Source: Anas platyrhynchos (Eukaryota; Chordata; Aves; Anseriformes; Anatidae). From it: a stretch of DNA of 64,000 nt. Made by a program: the position numbers and the translations under genes. This document shows, one piece after another, positions 44,535 through 55,700 of this stretch. Each line of letters starts with the position of its first letter. Position 1 is the first letter of the stretch. The notes beneath the pieces were generated by a model. That model ran no database searches. It saw only the letters and a list, made by a program, of their open reading frames with translations, and had not been told where the DNA came from. Where the stretch lies: contig NC_092600.1 of NCBI RefSeq assembly GCF_047663525.1, positions 1,670,001 through 1,734,000 of the forward strand, written 5' to 3'.

Positions 44535-45607
44535 CGGCCGGGGACAGGGAACGGGGGATGGGGAGGCGAAGGATCGGGGGGGGGGGGGGTGGTGGGTGGT
44601 GGTAAAGGGATCAGCAGGGAAACCACTCGCCCCCGTCCCCAGCCTCCCGGTGTTCGCAGGGAACAGCTCGGGGAGGAAAAAGACAAGTTGGTTTTGTGCC
44701 CGAAAAATGGAAAAATACTTAGTTTTGCATTGTTACGGGGAGAATGCACTGCGGAAAGCCCCGGTGGGGTGCTGAGGGCCTGTGGTGTGGCCGGAGGCCC
44801 ATCCCACCCCACCCACCGGGGTACACAGACATCACAGCCCGCTCGCCCCGTGCAGCCCCTCTCCGTCCCCAGCACGGGAACCCCAATTTTATCCAGGCTT
44901 CAAAAATGCTTCGTCAGGCCGGAGGAGCCCGCTGTCACCCCGGCGAGCGGCTTCCGAGCCTTGGCACCCGTCCCAAAGCGCCGTGACACCGCCGCTCGCC
45001 GGCCCACGCTGCGAGGGCAACTTCTGCATTCCTCCCCGATCCGTCAGCAAAACGGCGAGGAAAAGCAGCGAGCCGTCATGTGCCTCCCACGGCAGATTGG
45101 GGACAGCTGTCACACACCAGAGGGTGACTCAGATGGCCAAGCTCTGGCTCCCAAATGGTGCCGGGGCGAAAGGCGAGGTGACCCCACGCTGCGCTCGGCC
45201 GCGCCGCTCCCAGCCTTTAGCTGAGAAAGGGGAGTTAAAAACACTTAAAAATGGTCAAGATGATGATGGTGATTTGTGTCTGTGTCTTTCAGAAGAAATC
45301 ACGCCTTAATGACGGGCAGCTGGAGCAGTGTGAGCAGGGAACTGGGTGGCACGGTCCCTCTGTGCGTGGTGCCCCCTCCTCTGGGGGTCCCTCCCAGCTG
45401 GGGGGTGCTGCTAAGGGGGGACTGAGCCCTTCTCCTGCCCTTCCAGCCAAAAGCCATCCCAGCTGCTGTTTGTAACCTTTCCAGGGTTCAACTGGTCACT
45501 TGGCCGAGCTTTTCCCTTTATCTGGAGGGGAACACCAGCCTCCGCAGCAGTCCCCTCAAAGCAATGCCCCAGACGTGATGGCTGCAGCGGGGCTGACTCA
45601 GGCACAG

Positions 45608-45655
45608 CGGGGTGTAACACGGGGTGTAACGCGGGGTGTAACACGCCCTGTAACG
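45608..45655 (+). repeat. 12-bp tandem repeat, four units
   Basis: Four consecutive units of CGGGGTGTAACA type, the last diverged to CGCCCTGTAACG. It is a small minisatellite. Open frames on both strands run through it as repeated Gly-Val-Thr-Arg or Arg-Val-Thr-Pro artefacts. Confidence 0.9.
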
Positions 45656-45659
45656 TGCC

Positions 45660-48600
45660 GTGTACCTGCCCTGGCAGCCCAGTGCTGCGGGGATGCTGGA
45701 GGGCTTTGACCCTCCGGGTTTGACCCTTGCCTATATGACCCCGTATAAACTGCCCTGTGGTGGCTGCCGGTCCCTCCTTCGGGCTGCAGGGGGACAGAGG
45801 TGGCTGCGGTTTGCATCAAAAAGTGAATGGCCAATAAAAAAAATTAAAAATAAATAAATAAATAATTTTATTTATATTTTTTTTTTAAAGAAGGGAACTC
45901 ATACGACTGAAGGCCGATGCTTGAAGCGCATTATTTGCACTCTTCACCATCATCTCCCCCTGACATTCCCAATACAAACCTGGGGGCTGAGCCGTGCTGG
46001 GGTCTCCACTCTCCCGGCCTGCAGCAGCAGGCTGTGTGTGCAGCACGGGCCCTCGAGCCTCAGCTCCTCTGTCCCACGGCTCTTGACTGTGCTAACGTGA
46101 CAAGCCCAGCAGGGCTTTTCAGCATCTGTGAGAGTTTCCTCTTTGGCAGCCCCTCCGCGCTGGGAGGGGACGGAGGTTTGGAAACAAATCCTTATGAACT
46201 CCCTTCCCCAGGCAGGGCAGGGGGTGAAACTCTTAGGGTCCTACAGCCTCAGCCTGGAGATGTGCTTTCCTGCAGAGACACGGTGCTGCTGGCTCCGTGC
46301 TCGGGGTGTGGGGCTGGGGGAGCTGGGGGGCAGCAGCCGGGGGTCCCGTGCCTGGGCAGGAGGGGGGGGGTGGTCCTGGACCACTGCCAGCACCCACACT
46401 GCATGGCACAGCTCATTCCCCCGCAGACAACCCCCGTCCCTCTCTTGTGACCCATCCTTTCCCCGCTGACATCTGTTATCATCGGTCCCAGGAAGAAAAA
46501 AAAAAAAAACAAAACAGAGCCCGGAGCCAGGCAAGGGGTGCACAAAGCCCTGCCCGGAGCTGCAGGCAAGTGAAGGAAGGGGTTCAGCCCCTGCTGCTTC
46601 CCCGTGGGTCCTGCAGACCTACAGGATAACCTTTATTGGGAATATTTCTCACCTCTTCTCCTTTGCTGCCAGCCCCGGCACCATGGGGACATCAGCCGGG
46701 TACAGGGCAGGGGTCCCCATCCAGCTGCGTCCCCGACCTTTGGCAGGGAGGCCGGGGCTGCCAGGTGCCTGCAGCTTGGGGGCCCACTGGCAAACTGAAC
46801 CTGTCTGTGCAAACAGCTCCTGGAAGAGCCATCTCCTCCTGCAGGGAGCAAAATTCTCAGAATTTTCTTTCTTTCTTTTTTTTTTTTTTTTTTTTTTTTT
46901 CCCCCACTGAATGAAGCGCAGAGCCTCATTTGGGGTTGCTTTGAAAATTCACCATGGCATCAATGGGGAGAACTGATTTCAGGTCCTCAGATAGGTCTGC
47001 TGGATTCCAGGAAACTGTAAGTGGCCCATCCCAGGATATATTTATTGCAGCCCGAGGAGCAGAGCTCCAGCGAGTATTACCTCATGCCATCTGGGCAGGG
47101 TTTCAACATTTTTTACATTATTGTCCTGCATGTGCTTCAACCAAACTTCCTTTTTGTAAGAGAGGCATTTATAAGAAATGGAAACAGCCTGCAACAAGTA
47201 CTGCGCTCTCAAGGCTGCAGACAGAGAAGCAGCTGGGTTTTTTTCTTCATGTTTGCCTTCAAAACTAGGGCTGATAATGCATCCTGCAGGCTGCTCCTTA
47301 ACCCCTTGCAGCCCAGGGCTCCACTTGCAGCCACCAGCGCTGCCCACCCATGGGTGCTGGGGGTCCCGGTGCCGTGCTGGTGGTCGGGCACTCGCTGCCC
47401 AGGAGCCCCCCAGGGCTCCCCAGTTCATGGGGGAGGCTCTGCACCCATTTTATGGGCCCAGGCCAGCCCGTCCAAAATGCAATGATGGTTTCTGAGTTTG
47501 ATGGGGAAAAGGGGGAAGGAGAGCAAGGAAGGGAAGGAGGAAGGGCACGGAGTAGAGCAGGGTTCGCCAGGGTGCTGAAGGGGAGAGAGGCAGGAGATGA
47601 AGTGGGGAAGGGAAAGGGGAGTTGTGCAGGAAAGGCTGATATCCCGGCCACTGGGGCACTGGGAAAAATGGGGAGGGAGGCGAGGGAGGGAGGCAGAGCT
47701 GGGGCACCGCAACCCAGCACCAGGAGAGGAGAAGCAAACGCTGGCGGTGCGGGACCTGGAGGGCTGTTGAGTGCTGGTGGGCGCGGGCAGGTCATGATAC
47801 GGCGATGGGAGGAAGCAGACAGGGCAGCGAGGAAGCAGATAAGGGGCTGGCTTTCGCCATGCTCCCTGTGTTTCCCTGCCAAAAGCCACGCTCCATCCTG
47901 CTCCATCCTGCGGTTGCTCGCCCCCAGCCAGCACCACCCCCAGCACTGCAGGCAGATCCCCTGGGGGAGGGATTCCCCACTGTGCAGCCTCACCCCTGGC
48001 CTCCTCCAGAGCCCTGGGAGGGAGAAGGAGCAAAGCAGAGCCTGCCATGAACAGCATCGTGTGTGCCCCTCACTGCCGTCACCCAAAGGCTTTGCCCTTT
48101 GTGTTGGGCTGGGCAGGATTTCTGCCCCTCGCTCCCCAAAAGTGGTGCTGGGTGCTCAGAGCCCGGCTTGGGGGTAAAGCTTGGGAGGTCTCATCTCTGC
48201 TCCAAGGCAATTCTGCAAAGAAAAAGCGTTACAGTATGTAGGAGACAAGATAGAGAAGATGCTCTTCGTCACTGCCACCAAAAGAAGCCCTGAGCGGCTC
48301 TGGCAGCAGCCCAGGTTGCACATGGGTGACTCTGGTGTCACCGGGGACGTGACAGCTCTGCCTCCAGGTCAGGTTCTGGTGGACTGCTGAACACCACACA
48401 TTTCACCACACATGCATTAGCCAGCAGAGCCTTTGGCAGTCTTTACTTTAATATAGTACAGGAGGGAACCCATCCCGAACTGCTCTTCATGGCAGCTTAA
48501 CCAACCACCGCAGTGAAGGTGAGATCACAGAGCGGTGCCAGTGCCAGTGTGCCAAATCCGTCACCCTCTGCTTTTGTAGAGCACGTCAGGAACTTTTTGA

Positions 48601-51400
48601 TTCCGTGCAGTTGATGCTTTTTGGTGTCACTTCAAGTACAGGCTTCCTAAGAGCACCTGATTTCAGGACATTGCTGACCAAGGCAGAGCGGTGTCCATCC
48701 CAGAACGATGAACACCACTCATGGAGCAGCAGTCGGAGATTTGATTTGGTTTTAAATACAAATATTATTTAAGATTTCCTCCAAATAAAGGAAACAATCC
48801 CAGACTTGGGATCACCCCAGACTGGGTAAACGTGATGAATTACTTGTATCAATGTCCTCCTCTGCATCTCAGCACCAAAACAACCAGCAGATCACTGGGA
48901 TGGGATGAGAAGGAATACACTGGCGATTGCAGGGTGCTCCGAGCCAAAAGGCCAAGCAGGTCCCTGAGATAAGACCACTATCAGATAAAGCCCAAGGGGA
49001 CTGCAGCACTGCAGGGCATCGGGGATGGTGGAGCTGGTGGAGGCTCGTGCTGGGCAAGGAACTGGGTGGAGCGGAGACCTTAATGGCCTGTCATGTGTTT
49101 GCCTCTCAGAGCACGTGGATTATTCCCTGTTCACGTTTTCATGCAAGCACAAGCCGAATCCAAGTGCGTATTCCTGCGTTAGGTGCGTTGGTCGCCAGGC
49201 GCTGCGAGCAGCGGTGGGGGGCAAGGAGTGGGCTTTGTAACCCCGGCGTGACGAGCGTCCGACACAGGGCAACGCTGGTAAGAGCCAAGTCGGTATTTCC
49301 TTGTTTCAGCCCAGAGATAACAAAGGAGCAAACAAACATAGGGCATCCCAGCCGAGGCAGGTCATTCTCCTTGGAAACCTGCTGTGCAGACACGGGGCAC
49401 AACGCGGGGAGGAAGGTGGAGTTTCACCGAGTGGGATCTTTTGGGGTTCATATTGGTGGAAAGAAGTGGGGATTTAGGTCTAGGACTGTTAGTCCTCCTT
49501 GTGCATTTCTGTCATAGGTGGGTTTATTTGTAGCCTGGTGCCAATTCCTGACAATAATAGCCAGCAAGGAACATAATAGTATAAAAGTCATACATCAAGC
49601 AAGGCACTGTTCAAAATTCTGTCATTTAAACTATTTATGGTACGTTACCATAAACGTTATCGTACACGTTGCCATATACAAGTACTGCCATACAGACACA
49701 TCGGCCCATTGGACCAGGAAGCTCAGGATTCATTTTATTTAAAGCCAGCTGAGGGGATAAAAAACAAACCACGGGAGGTTGGAGCTTGAAAGGAACTGCA
49801 GCATGATCTTTTTGGTCAATATTTAGGTTGTGTAAGAGGTGCTGTGGCTATTTCTCTAGATGGATTCGCACTGGAACCTCAAATACCTTCTGCCATCTCT
49901 GTTTCAGGTGACTTTCATGTTACCTCCCAGCACCCTGGATTTCTGGGCACCTTATGCTGAGGAGACAACCTGTGGCCTCCTGCAGGCCAGAGGAGTTGTA
50001 AATGTCCTTGTGCTGTCCCTACCTTGTTTGTGTGCCTCTCTGCTTCTTTGTTTAATATACCTAGTATGTTATATCTGTATTTACACTGAAAGCTCACTGG
50101 GGAATGCCTCACCCAGCACAAAGACACAGACCTGACTGCAGATAATACCAAAATATACCCAAAAACATTAATCAGCCAAAAAAATTGAGAGTTGAAAGAA
50201 GCCAATGGACACTTACAGGGGTGGGCATTCTTCCACACTTAAACCCAAGCTTGGGCTTTTTATACCTTAATCTTTAAAAAAAATAAATAAAAGAAGAAAC
50301 TTCCTCAGTGTGGGCAGAGTACGACGTGTCACAACGTTTGTCTAGGCTGCCCATGGAAGGCACCTCTTTCCCGAGGTGCCTTCCCATGTCTCCAGCTGGA
50401 TATTTCAATATTCAATATTCCTCTGGACTGAAGGCACCTTGAAACCACTGGATGCAAATCTAACCTCACTGTCACCCAGATCCAAGGGAACGGGGAGGAA
50501 TCCTGGTGATTTCGATAGCCTGAAGGAACTGGAGGAGAGGGCAGAAAGCCAGCGCTCACACTTTGTGCCTTCTAACACGAAGATTTCAAACCAGCCCAGC
50601 GCCACACACAGCCCAGGCCAGGGGAGGATGGGAGAAGAATAATGCCAGGCTTTGCAAAATGCCTCCATTGCCCCCTCCTTTTTTTTTTTTTTTTCCCCAT
50701 TTGCACTGAAAATGGATGATTAGCGACATACACCTGGCGATGTGAGATCAAACACCCTGCAAGTGCTGACCACCGACAGCAAAGGGCAGATCTCAGCTGG
50801 GAGCCTTGAGAGAAGGGGCACTGCAAAGAGGCTGTGACACAGGTACTGTCAGGAGGAGGAACCCTGGTTAAAGGCTGGGCTTTTACACCAGTTCAATCAG
50901 TTTGGCATCACCACGGCTCAGCAGAACTGCGGGCCCAGTGGCACCCTGGGGTGCTGGGGCTCCTGCAGGGTGGGGGTCCTGGCCCTGTGCTGCAATGCTC
51001 TGGGTGTTGGAGGGGCACCGGGCAGGCCTGGGCAGCTCGTTGCACGGTGCCGTGACAGCATAAATACAGAAGGTCAGGGACATCCCTTATAATTTTCACC
51101 TGATTTATTTCCTTTTCTGCTGGCCTTCCTTCTGCCACCCTGAGTGTTGCTGTGCCCCTGCTGCATCCCCCCAGGACTGCTGCACACGCAGCACTGCCCT
51201 GCTTTGGTCCTGCTGCAGGGGGATGTGCACGGTTTGGACCCGGGCAGCCCCACAGCAGCTCCGGGGGCTGTGTGCCTGCCTGGGGGGCCGGGTACCGGAC
51301 CCTTCCCATCCCTCTCCCTACAAGCAGCCCGGGCCCGAGCCAGGTTCCCACCGGGCTAAAAATCCCCCCACATCGGTGCTGCGCTCTGGCCGCTTCCACT
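45660..51400. other. Intergenic region upstream of IRF1
   Basis: No gene was recognised. Low-complexity tracts include 25 T at 46876-46900, a short A tract near 46495-46509 and a T tract near 50680-50694. The GC-rich section at 47.3-48.1 kb has opposed open frames up to 275 codons with no domains. The last kilobase grades into the IRF1 CpG island. Confidence 0.5.
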
Positions 51401-51701
51401 CCTAAACGATGAGGGTCCTGGAGCCTGCACCGGGGGGCTCATCGAGCTCCATCTGCGGGGACCTGCAGGCGGGACGGGGGGCACCGGGAGGGCACCGGGG
51501 GGGCACCGGCGGGCGGGATGCGTCCCTGAACCCCCTTGGGGGCGCGGAGCTGAGCTCCCCGGCTCACTTAGGGGCAGCTCCCGGTGACACCCACCGGCAC
51601 CCGCAGGTCCCCATCGGCCCCCCGGTGCCCCCCGCGGTGCCGCGGCGGGGGCGGTCCCGGGGGCGGGTCCCGGCGGTGCCGCTGGTGCTACAACAGCCTG
51701 A

Positions 51702-51711
51702 TTTCCCCGAA
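51702..51711 (+). promoter_or_regulatory. IRF1: IRF1 promoter GAS element
   Basis: CCTGATTTCCCCGAAGTGA contains TTTCCCCGAA, nearly identical to the STAT1-binding GAS of human IRF1 (TTTCCCCGAAA). Flanking bases are conserved too. This is the site through which IFN-gamma induces IRF1 in mammals. Confidence 0.9.
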
Positions 51712-51798
51712 GTGATGCTGCGGGAGGCAGCCAATGGGCGGCGCGACCGCCCCTGGCCGGGTGGCCGATTGGTTGCTCGACGGGCGGCCCGGGGCGGC

Positions 51799-51808
51799 GG
51801 GGAATCCC
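51799..51808. promoter_or_regulatory. IRF1: IRF1 promoter NF-kB site
   Basis: GGGGAATCCC is a near-palindromic NF-kB site. It matches the mammalian IRF1 promoter element that lies between the GAS and the transcription start. It suggests that TNF-type signals and IFN-gamma both act on the bird gene. Confidence 0.85.
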
Positions 51809-51839
51809 GGCCGCCGCCGCGTTATACCCGAGGGCGCGC

Positions 51840-51999
51840 CCCGCGGGCGGCACAAGGCGGCGCGGCGGGCGGCGGGCGCGGACGGCTCGGCTCGGCACAG
51901 CGCGACACAGCACAGCACGCCTTGATTTGCCTTGCTTTGCCTTGGCTCGGCTCGCTTTGGCTTGTCCCGGCTCCGGATTGCACAGCCCCGCACGGCGAG
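51840..51999 (+). other. IRF1: IRF1 non-coding exon 1 (5' end approximate)
   Basis: The 3' edge is set by the donor GCGAG/gtgggt after position 51999. The 5' end is estimated from the NF-kB site and the human gene. No ATG-initiated frame from this exon joins the IRF1 frame, so it is 5' UTR. Confidence 0.6.
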
Positions 52000-52075
52000 G
52001 TGGGTCGCGGTGCTCGCCGCCCCCCGCTCCGGTAGCAGGAGCCCCGCGGGGACCGTGGGAGCGGTCCCGGGGGCA

Positions 52076-52095
52076 CGGCTCGGCTCGGCTCGGCT
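52076..52095. repeat. CGGCT pentamer, four units
   Basis: Perfect CGGCT x4 in IRF1 intron 1, just downstream of exon 1. Part of a CpG-dense, repeat-prone stretch. Confidence 0.9.
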
Positions 52096-52210
52096 CGCCA
52101 AGAGGGGGCAGCGCCGGTTTGCGCCGTGCCGAGGAGGCTTGGGGGGCGTCCCGCCCGCCGCTCCGTGCGCGCTGCGGGGCGCAAAGCGCCGGCAGCGGCC
52201 CCGTGCCCCC

Positions 52211-52260
52211 GACGGGACGGGATGGGACGGGACGGGACGGGACGGGACGGGACGGGACGG
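52211..52260. repeat. GACGG pentanucleotide microsatellite, ten units
   Basis: Ten consecutive GACGG units, one changed to GATGG, within the CpG island in IRF1 intron 1. It is CpG-bearing and G-rich, so it may be methylation-sensitive, prone to slippage and able to form quadruplex-like structures. Confidence 0.95.
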
Positions 52261-52799
52261 GGCACGGCGGCGGCTCTGCGGGCTCTGCCGGCGGCTCCGC
52301 TCCTCGCCCCAGCGGCGAGCCCCGGAGCCGGCTCCCGCTGCCCCTCTCCGCGGCAATGCCCGGCCCGGGAGCCTCGGGAGCCGCTGCCGCGACGGCGCCG
52401 GGCTGGGGAAGTTTGGGGCCATTGTTTGGGAAGTGCCGGTGCGGCCGCTGCGAGGCGGTGCAAACAGGAAACTCGGCCTGCAGGGGAGGGCGGGGAGCGG
52501 CCCCCGGGCTCCGCTCCGCACCGCGCTGGGCTGCGGGGGGCGCCGCTGCTGCCCCGGCCCGGGGCCGCGCACGGAGCTGAGCTGGGCTGAGAGCGCCCGG
52601 GGGGGACACGGGGAGGTGGGGGCGGACGGGGCTGTGATGGGACCGGGGGGCTGTGATGGGACCGGGGGGTCCCAGCCCGCTTCGTTCCCAGCCCCGCCGC
52701 TGGGCGCCGCGGGTGCTCGGAGCTGGAGGGCAGGGGACAGGGGACAAGGGGACACGGTGGTGGGGCTGCTGCTGACCCTCTGCCTCTGCCACAGCCACC

Positions 52800-55700
52800 A
52801 TGCCCGTCTCCAGAATGCGCATGAGGCCCTGGCTGGAAATGCAGATTAACTCCAATCAGATCCCGGGACTGATATGGATTAACAAGGTGAGGTGTGCGCC
52901 TTGGGACCGCCGGTGCTGCATCGGTACCCGTGCTGCTCCTAAGTGGGCACTAAACATAAGGCAGGATCGTGAAGCAAATGGAGAAAACTTGCATGCATTA
53001 CGTGTTTATTTCCAGAAAAGGTAGCTCCAGTTAGCACAGAATGTAGCACTCCGTTTTTTTTTTTTTTCCTGATAATTTTCCCGGGAGGGAAATGATAAGC
53101 CAGAAAAAATGCAGAGCAGAAAAACTCCCAGGCTACTTTTAACTCTTGATCCCCACTTGAGCTGCCTCTCATCCCAGTTAAGCAGCTACTGTTGCACTCC
53201 CCACTGCGGGATGGGGCTCAGAGATTTGGCTGGGAATAAACTCTGGACTTGTCTCACTTTGGTGCTGGAAGCACCTCTCTGTAGCTGTACCCCAGGGTGA
53301 GGTCATGAGGCTTATTGAATCATTCTCTGATTCTCCTCCAGAAGAGACCTCAAGAAGTCTCTTTTTCTGAGGTTTCCATATCCATCCCAGGGTGTTACTT
53401 AAGCTAGGATACATTTTTCTCAGGGTTCATACAGGATTTTAGGGGTAACTGTAAAAGGGATCTCTATCCAAGTGTACATGGGAAATGTGCTGCAGTTTGT
53501 GCTACACTAACAGACTCGATGCAACATCCTTCAGTGATTCTGGGATAAGCTTGGTAACATTGCTCATTGCTGCTGTACCACAGTGTGTGTAGCTTTCCTG
53601 GTTTCAGAGCTCTTAAAAGCCTTACATGCACTGAACAAAACAAATGAACAACAGTTGTTAGATATTTTTTTTTACGTTTCTGAGCTGCCACTGATAGAAT
53701 TCTTTGTTAAATCCATCATTACAAACTGGCATTCGATGGTTTCTTAATTCAAATTTTTATTGGTTTTCCTTCAGGATAAGATGATGTTTCAAATCCCCTG
53801 GAAACATGCAGCTAAGCATGGCTGGGACATGGAAAAAGATGCCTGCCTTTTCCGGAGCTGGGCCATTCATACAGGTGCGTGCTGGCTTTAGCTTTCCATC
53901 AGTTATAGCAATATCTGAAATGAAGCATTTTTGTCTTGACTTACACCTCAGGAGTTAGAATGACTTTTAATATGTCAGAGAAAAGAGAAAAATGTCTTTT
54001 CTGGGGAGAGCTACCACTGCAATGCAAACACTAAAGGTTCACCCCATCTTTTATTAATAGGAAGATACAAAGTTGGTGAGAAAGACCCTGACCCGAAAAC
54101 CTGGAAGGCAAACTTCCGCTGCGCTATGAACTCCCTGCCTGACATCGAAGAAGTGAAGGATAAAAGCATCAACAAAGGCTCCAGCGCTGTTAGAGTTTAC
54201 AGGATGCTGCCCCCCTTGACAAAGGATCAGAAGAAAGGTGAGCGCACAGCATCCAGCTGGCGTCAGGCAGGTCCCACTCTGCTTAGGCAGGGCTATAACA
54301 GACCCGGTATAACAGACCTGCTGGTGGCACCAGGACTGCTGGCAAAAAAAAAAAAAAAAGCTTATACAAGCAGTCCCTTGGATCCCAGGTTCTTTAAAGA
54401 TGCCTAATGGCATCGCCCAGGGTCGAGCCAGACTCTGCTGCCAGCTGAGCAGGCAGCTCAGGGCTGTGGGAGCTCACGTTCGTGTCAGCCGTGCAGCCTT
54501 TCTCACATCTGTCTTATTTTTATTGAACAGAAAGGAAGTCAAAGTCTTCAAGAGAAGCAAGAAGCAGGAGCAAGAGAAAGGTATGTGTCTGTGGAGGTAG
54601 CAGAAGGAGCTAGAGGTTTTGGTGGTTTTCATGCTACGATTTTTTCATATGGGAACCTGGGTGCTCTTAGCCAAGTCTTTCATGCTTCGTTCTTATTTTT
54701 GTAGCCGTATGAAGACATGAGGACGGAGGAGTCAGCAGAAAGACTAACCAACACTCCTTCGACAGATGACCACAGTGGCTACACCGTTCATGACTACACG
54801 GGGCAGGATGTGGAGGTGGAGAGCCCGTCCATCACCTTAGGTGAGGCTCAGTTTTTAGCTCAGAGCAGAGAGGAAAGTGCCGCTTGTGCTAAAGCCACAA
54901 TTTCGTCACCAAAAGACAAAGATGACTCTGGGGACCGTGCCTGGCTGTGCCGTAGATGGGCAGGGAGGAAGTGGTGGTGGTGATGGTGGTGGGGGCTGCG
55001 ATTGCCAACGGCTCCTGGTGTGTCCCACAGATCTCTCCTCCTGCGAGGTGAGCGGCTCCCTCGCCGACTGGAGGACGCCGATGGAAATCGCCATGGCTGA
55101 CAGCACCAACGACATCTACCAGCTCCAGGTGTCCCCCCCGGGTTCGTCCTCAGAAGGTTGGTGTCACCTCCTTCCTACCTGGGTCTTTTGTTGGTCTCCT
55201 GGTGCTAGCCCTGCTGGGGCAGGTTGGAGGCAAGGGTGAAGGTGTTCCTGGGGTCTGGGGAGAAAAAGCTGTCTTGTAGGAAAACCAACCTCCACCCGGT
55301 GGATTTGGGTTTCTGGAGCTACCAAAATGGCCAGGTTAGAAAAGCAAAGAGCTGGTACAGGCCACCTGCAGGAGTAGGTGCTCCCAGGTGAAGGGCTCTG
55401 CAATGCCATCTGCTCTGCGCGTGCGGGCAAAGGACAAACTTTGTCTCACCATCGTGGCACAAACAGGTCAGCCACCAAGAGGAGGAGAGATCTCTGCCCC
55501 TGGTGCCCAGGGAGGTGGAACTTCTGAGGCAGCTGGAAGGGGCAATGTCAGGAGCAGGACAGAGTTAGGTGTGCTAGTGACAGCGGAGGTAGCTGCACCT
55601 GCCAAAGGAAAAAAAAAAAAAAAAAAAAAAAGAGACTTATCTGTGTGATTTTTCACTCTGGATGCAAATGTTCTCCCTCTGGGCTACCTGCTTTGGTGAT

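Larger units (their letters stand above)
44320..45240. promoter_or_regulatory. Orphan CpG island with interferon-response motifs
   Basis: The sequence switches abruptly from the T/G-rich repeat to very GC-rich, CpG-dense DNA, with a run of 14 G at 44576-44589 that could form a quadruplex. It lies about 3.4 kb past the IL5 stop and 7 kb upstream of the IRF1 promoter, and no known gene starts here. Open frames up to 329 codons on both strands look like GC artefacts without domains. It may be an enhancer or the promoter of an unannotated transcript. An acceptor-like GTGTCTTTCAG at about 45282-45292 would fit a downstream non-coding exon, weakly. Confidence 0.6.
51400..52700 (+). promoter_or_regulatory. 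IRF1: IRF1 CpG-island promoter and first exon
   Basis: A long CpG island spans the IRF1 promoter, the non-coding first exon and much of intron 1. No good TATA box is seen. In order it holds the GAS (51702-51711), two CCAAT boxes (51731-51735 and inverted at 51768-51772) and an NF-kB site (51799-51808), the same elements in the same order as the mammalian IRF1 promoter. Transcription probably begins at about 51830-51880. Minus-strand frames up to 499 codons here are GC artefacts. Confidence 0.85.

Noticed and set aside
43964-45224. Long plus-strand frames (213, 227 and 329 codons) over the T/G repeat and orphan CpG island
   Set aside because: They join Phe/Val/Cys low complexity from the repeat to GC-artefact sequence, and three overlapping frames are open at once.
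47298-48177. Opposed frames of 262 and 275 codons upstream of IRF1
   Set aside because: Overlap on both strands with biased composition, no recognisable family.
51356-52855. 499-codon open frame on the minus strand, and other long frames across the IRF1 CpG island
   Set aside because: Composition is Pro/Ala/Arg/Gly-rich as expected from random GC-rich DNA. It overlaps the IRF1 promoter and first coding exon and has no domain.
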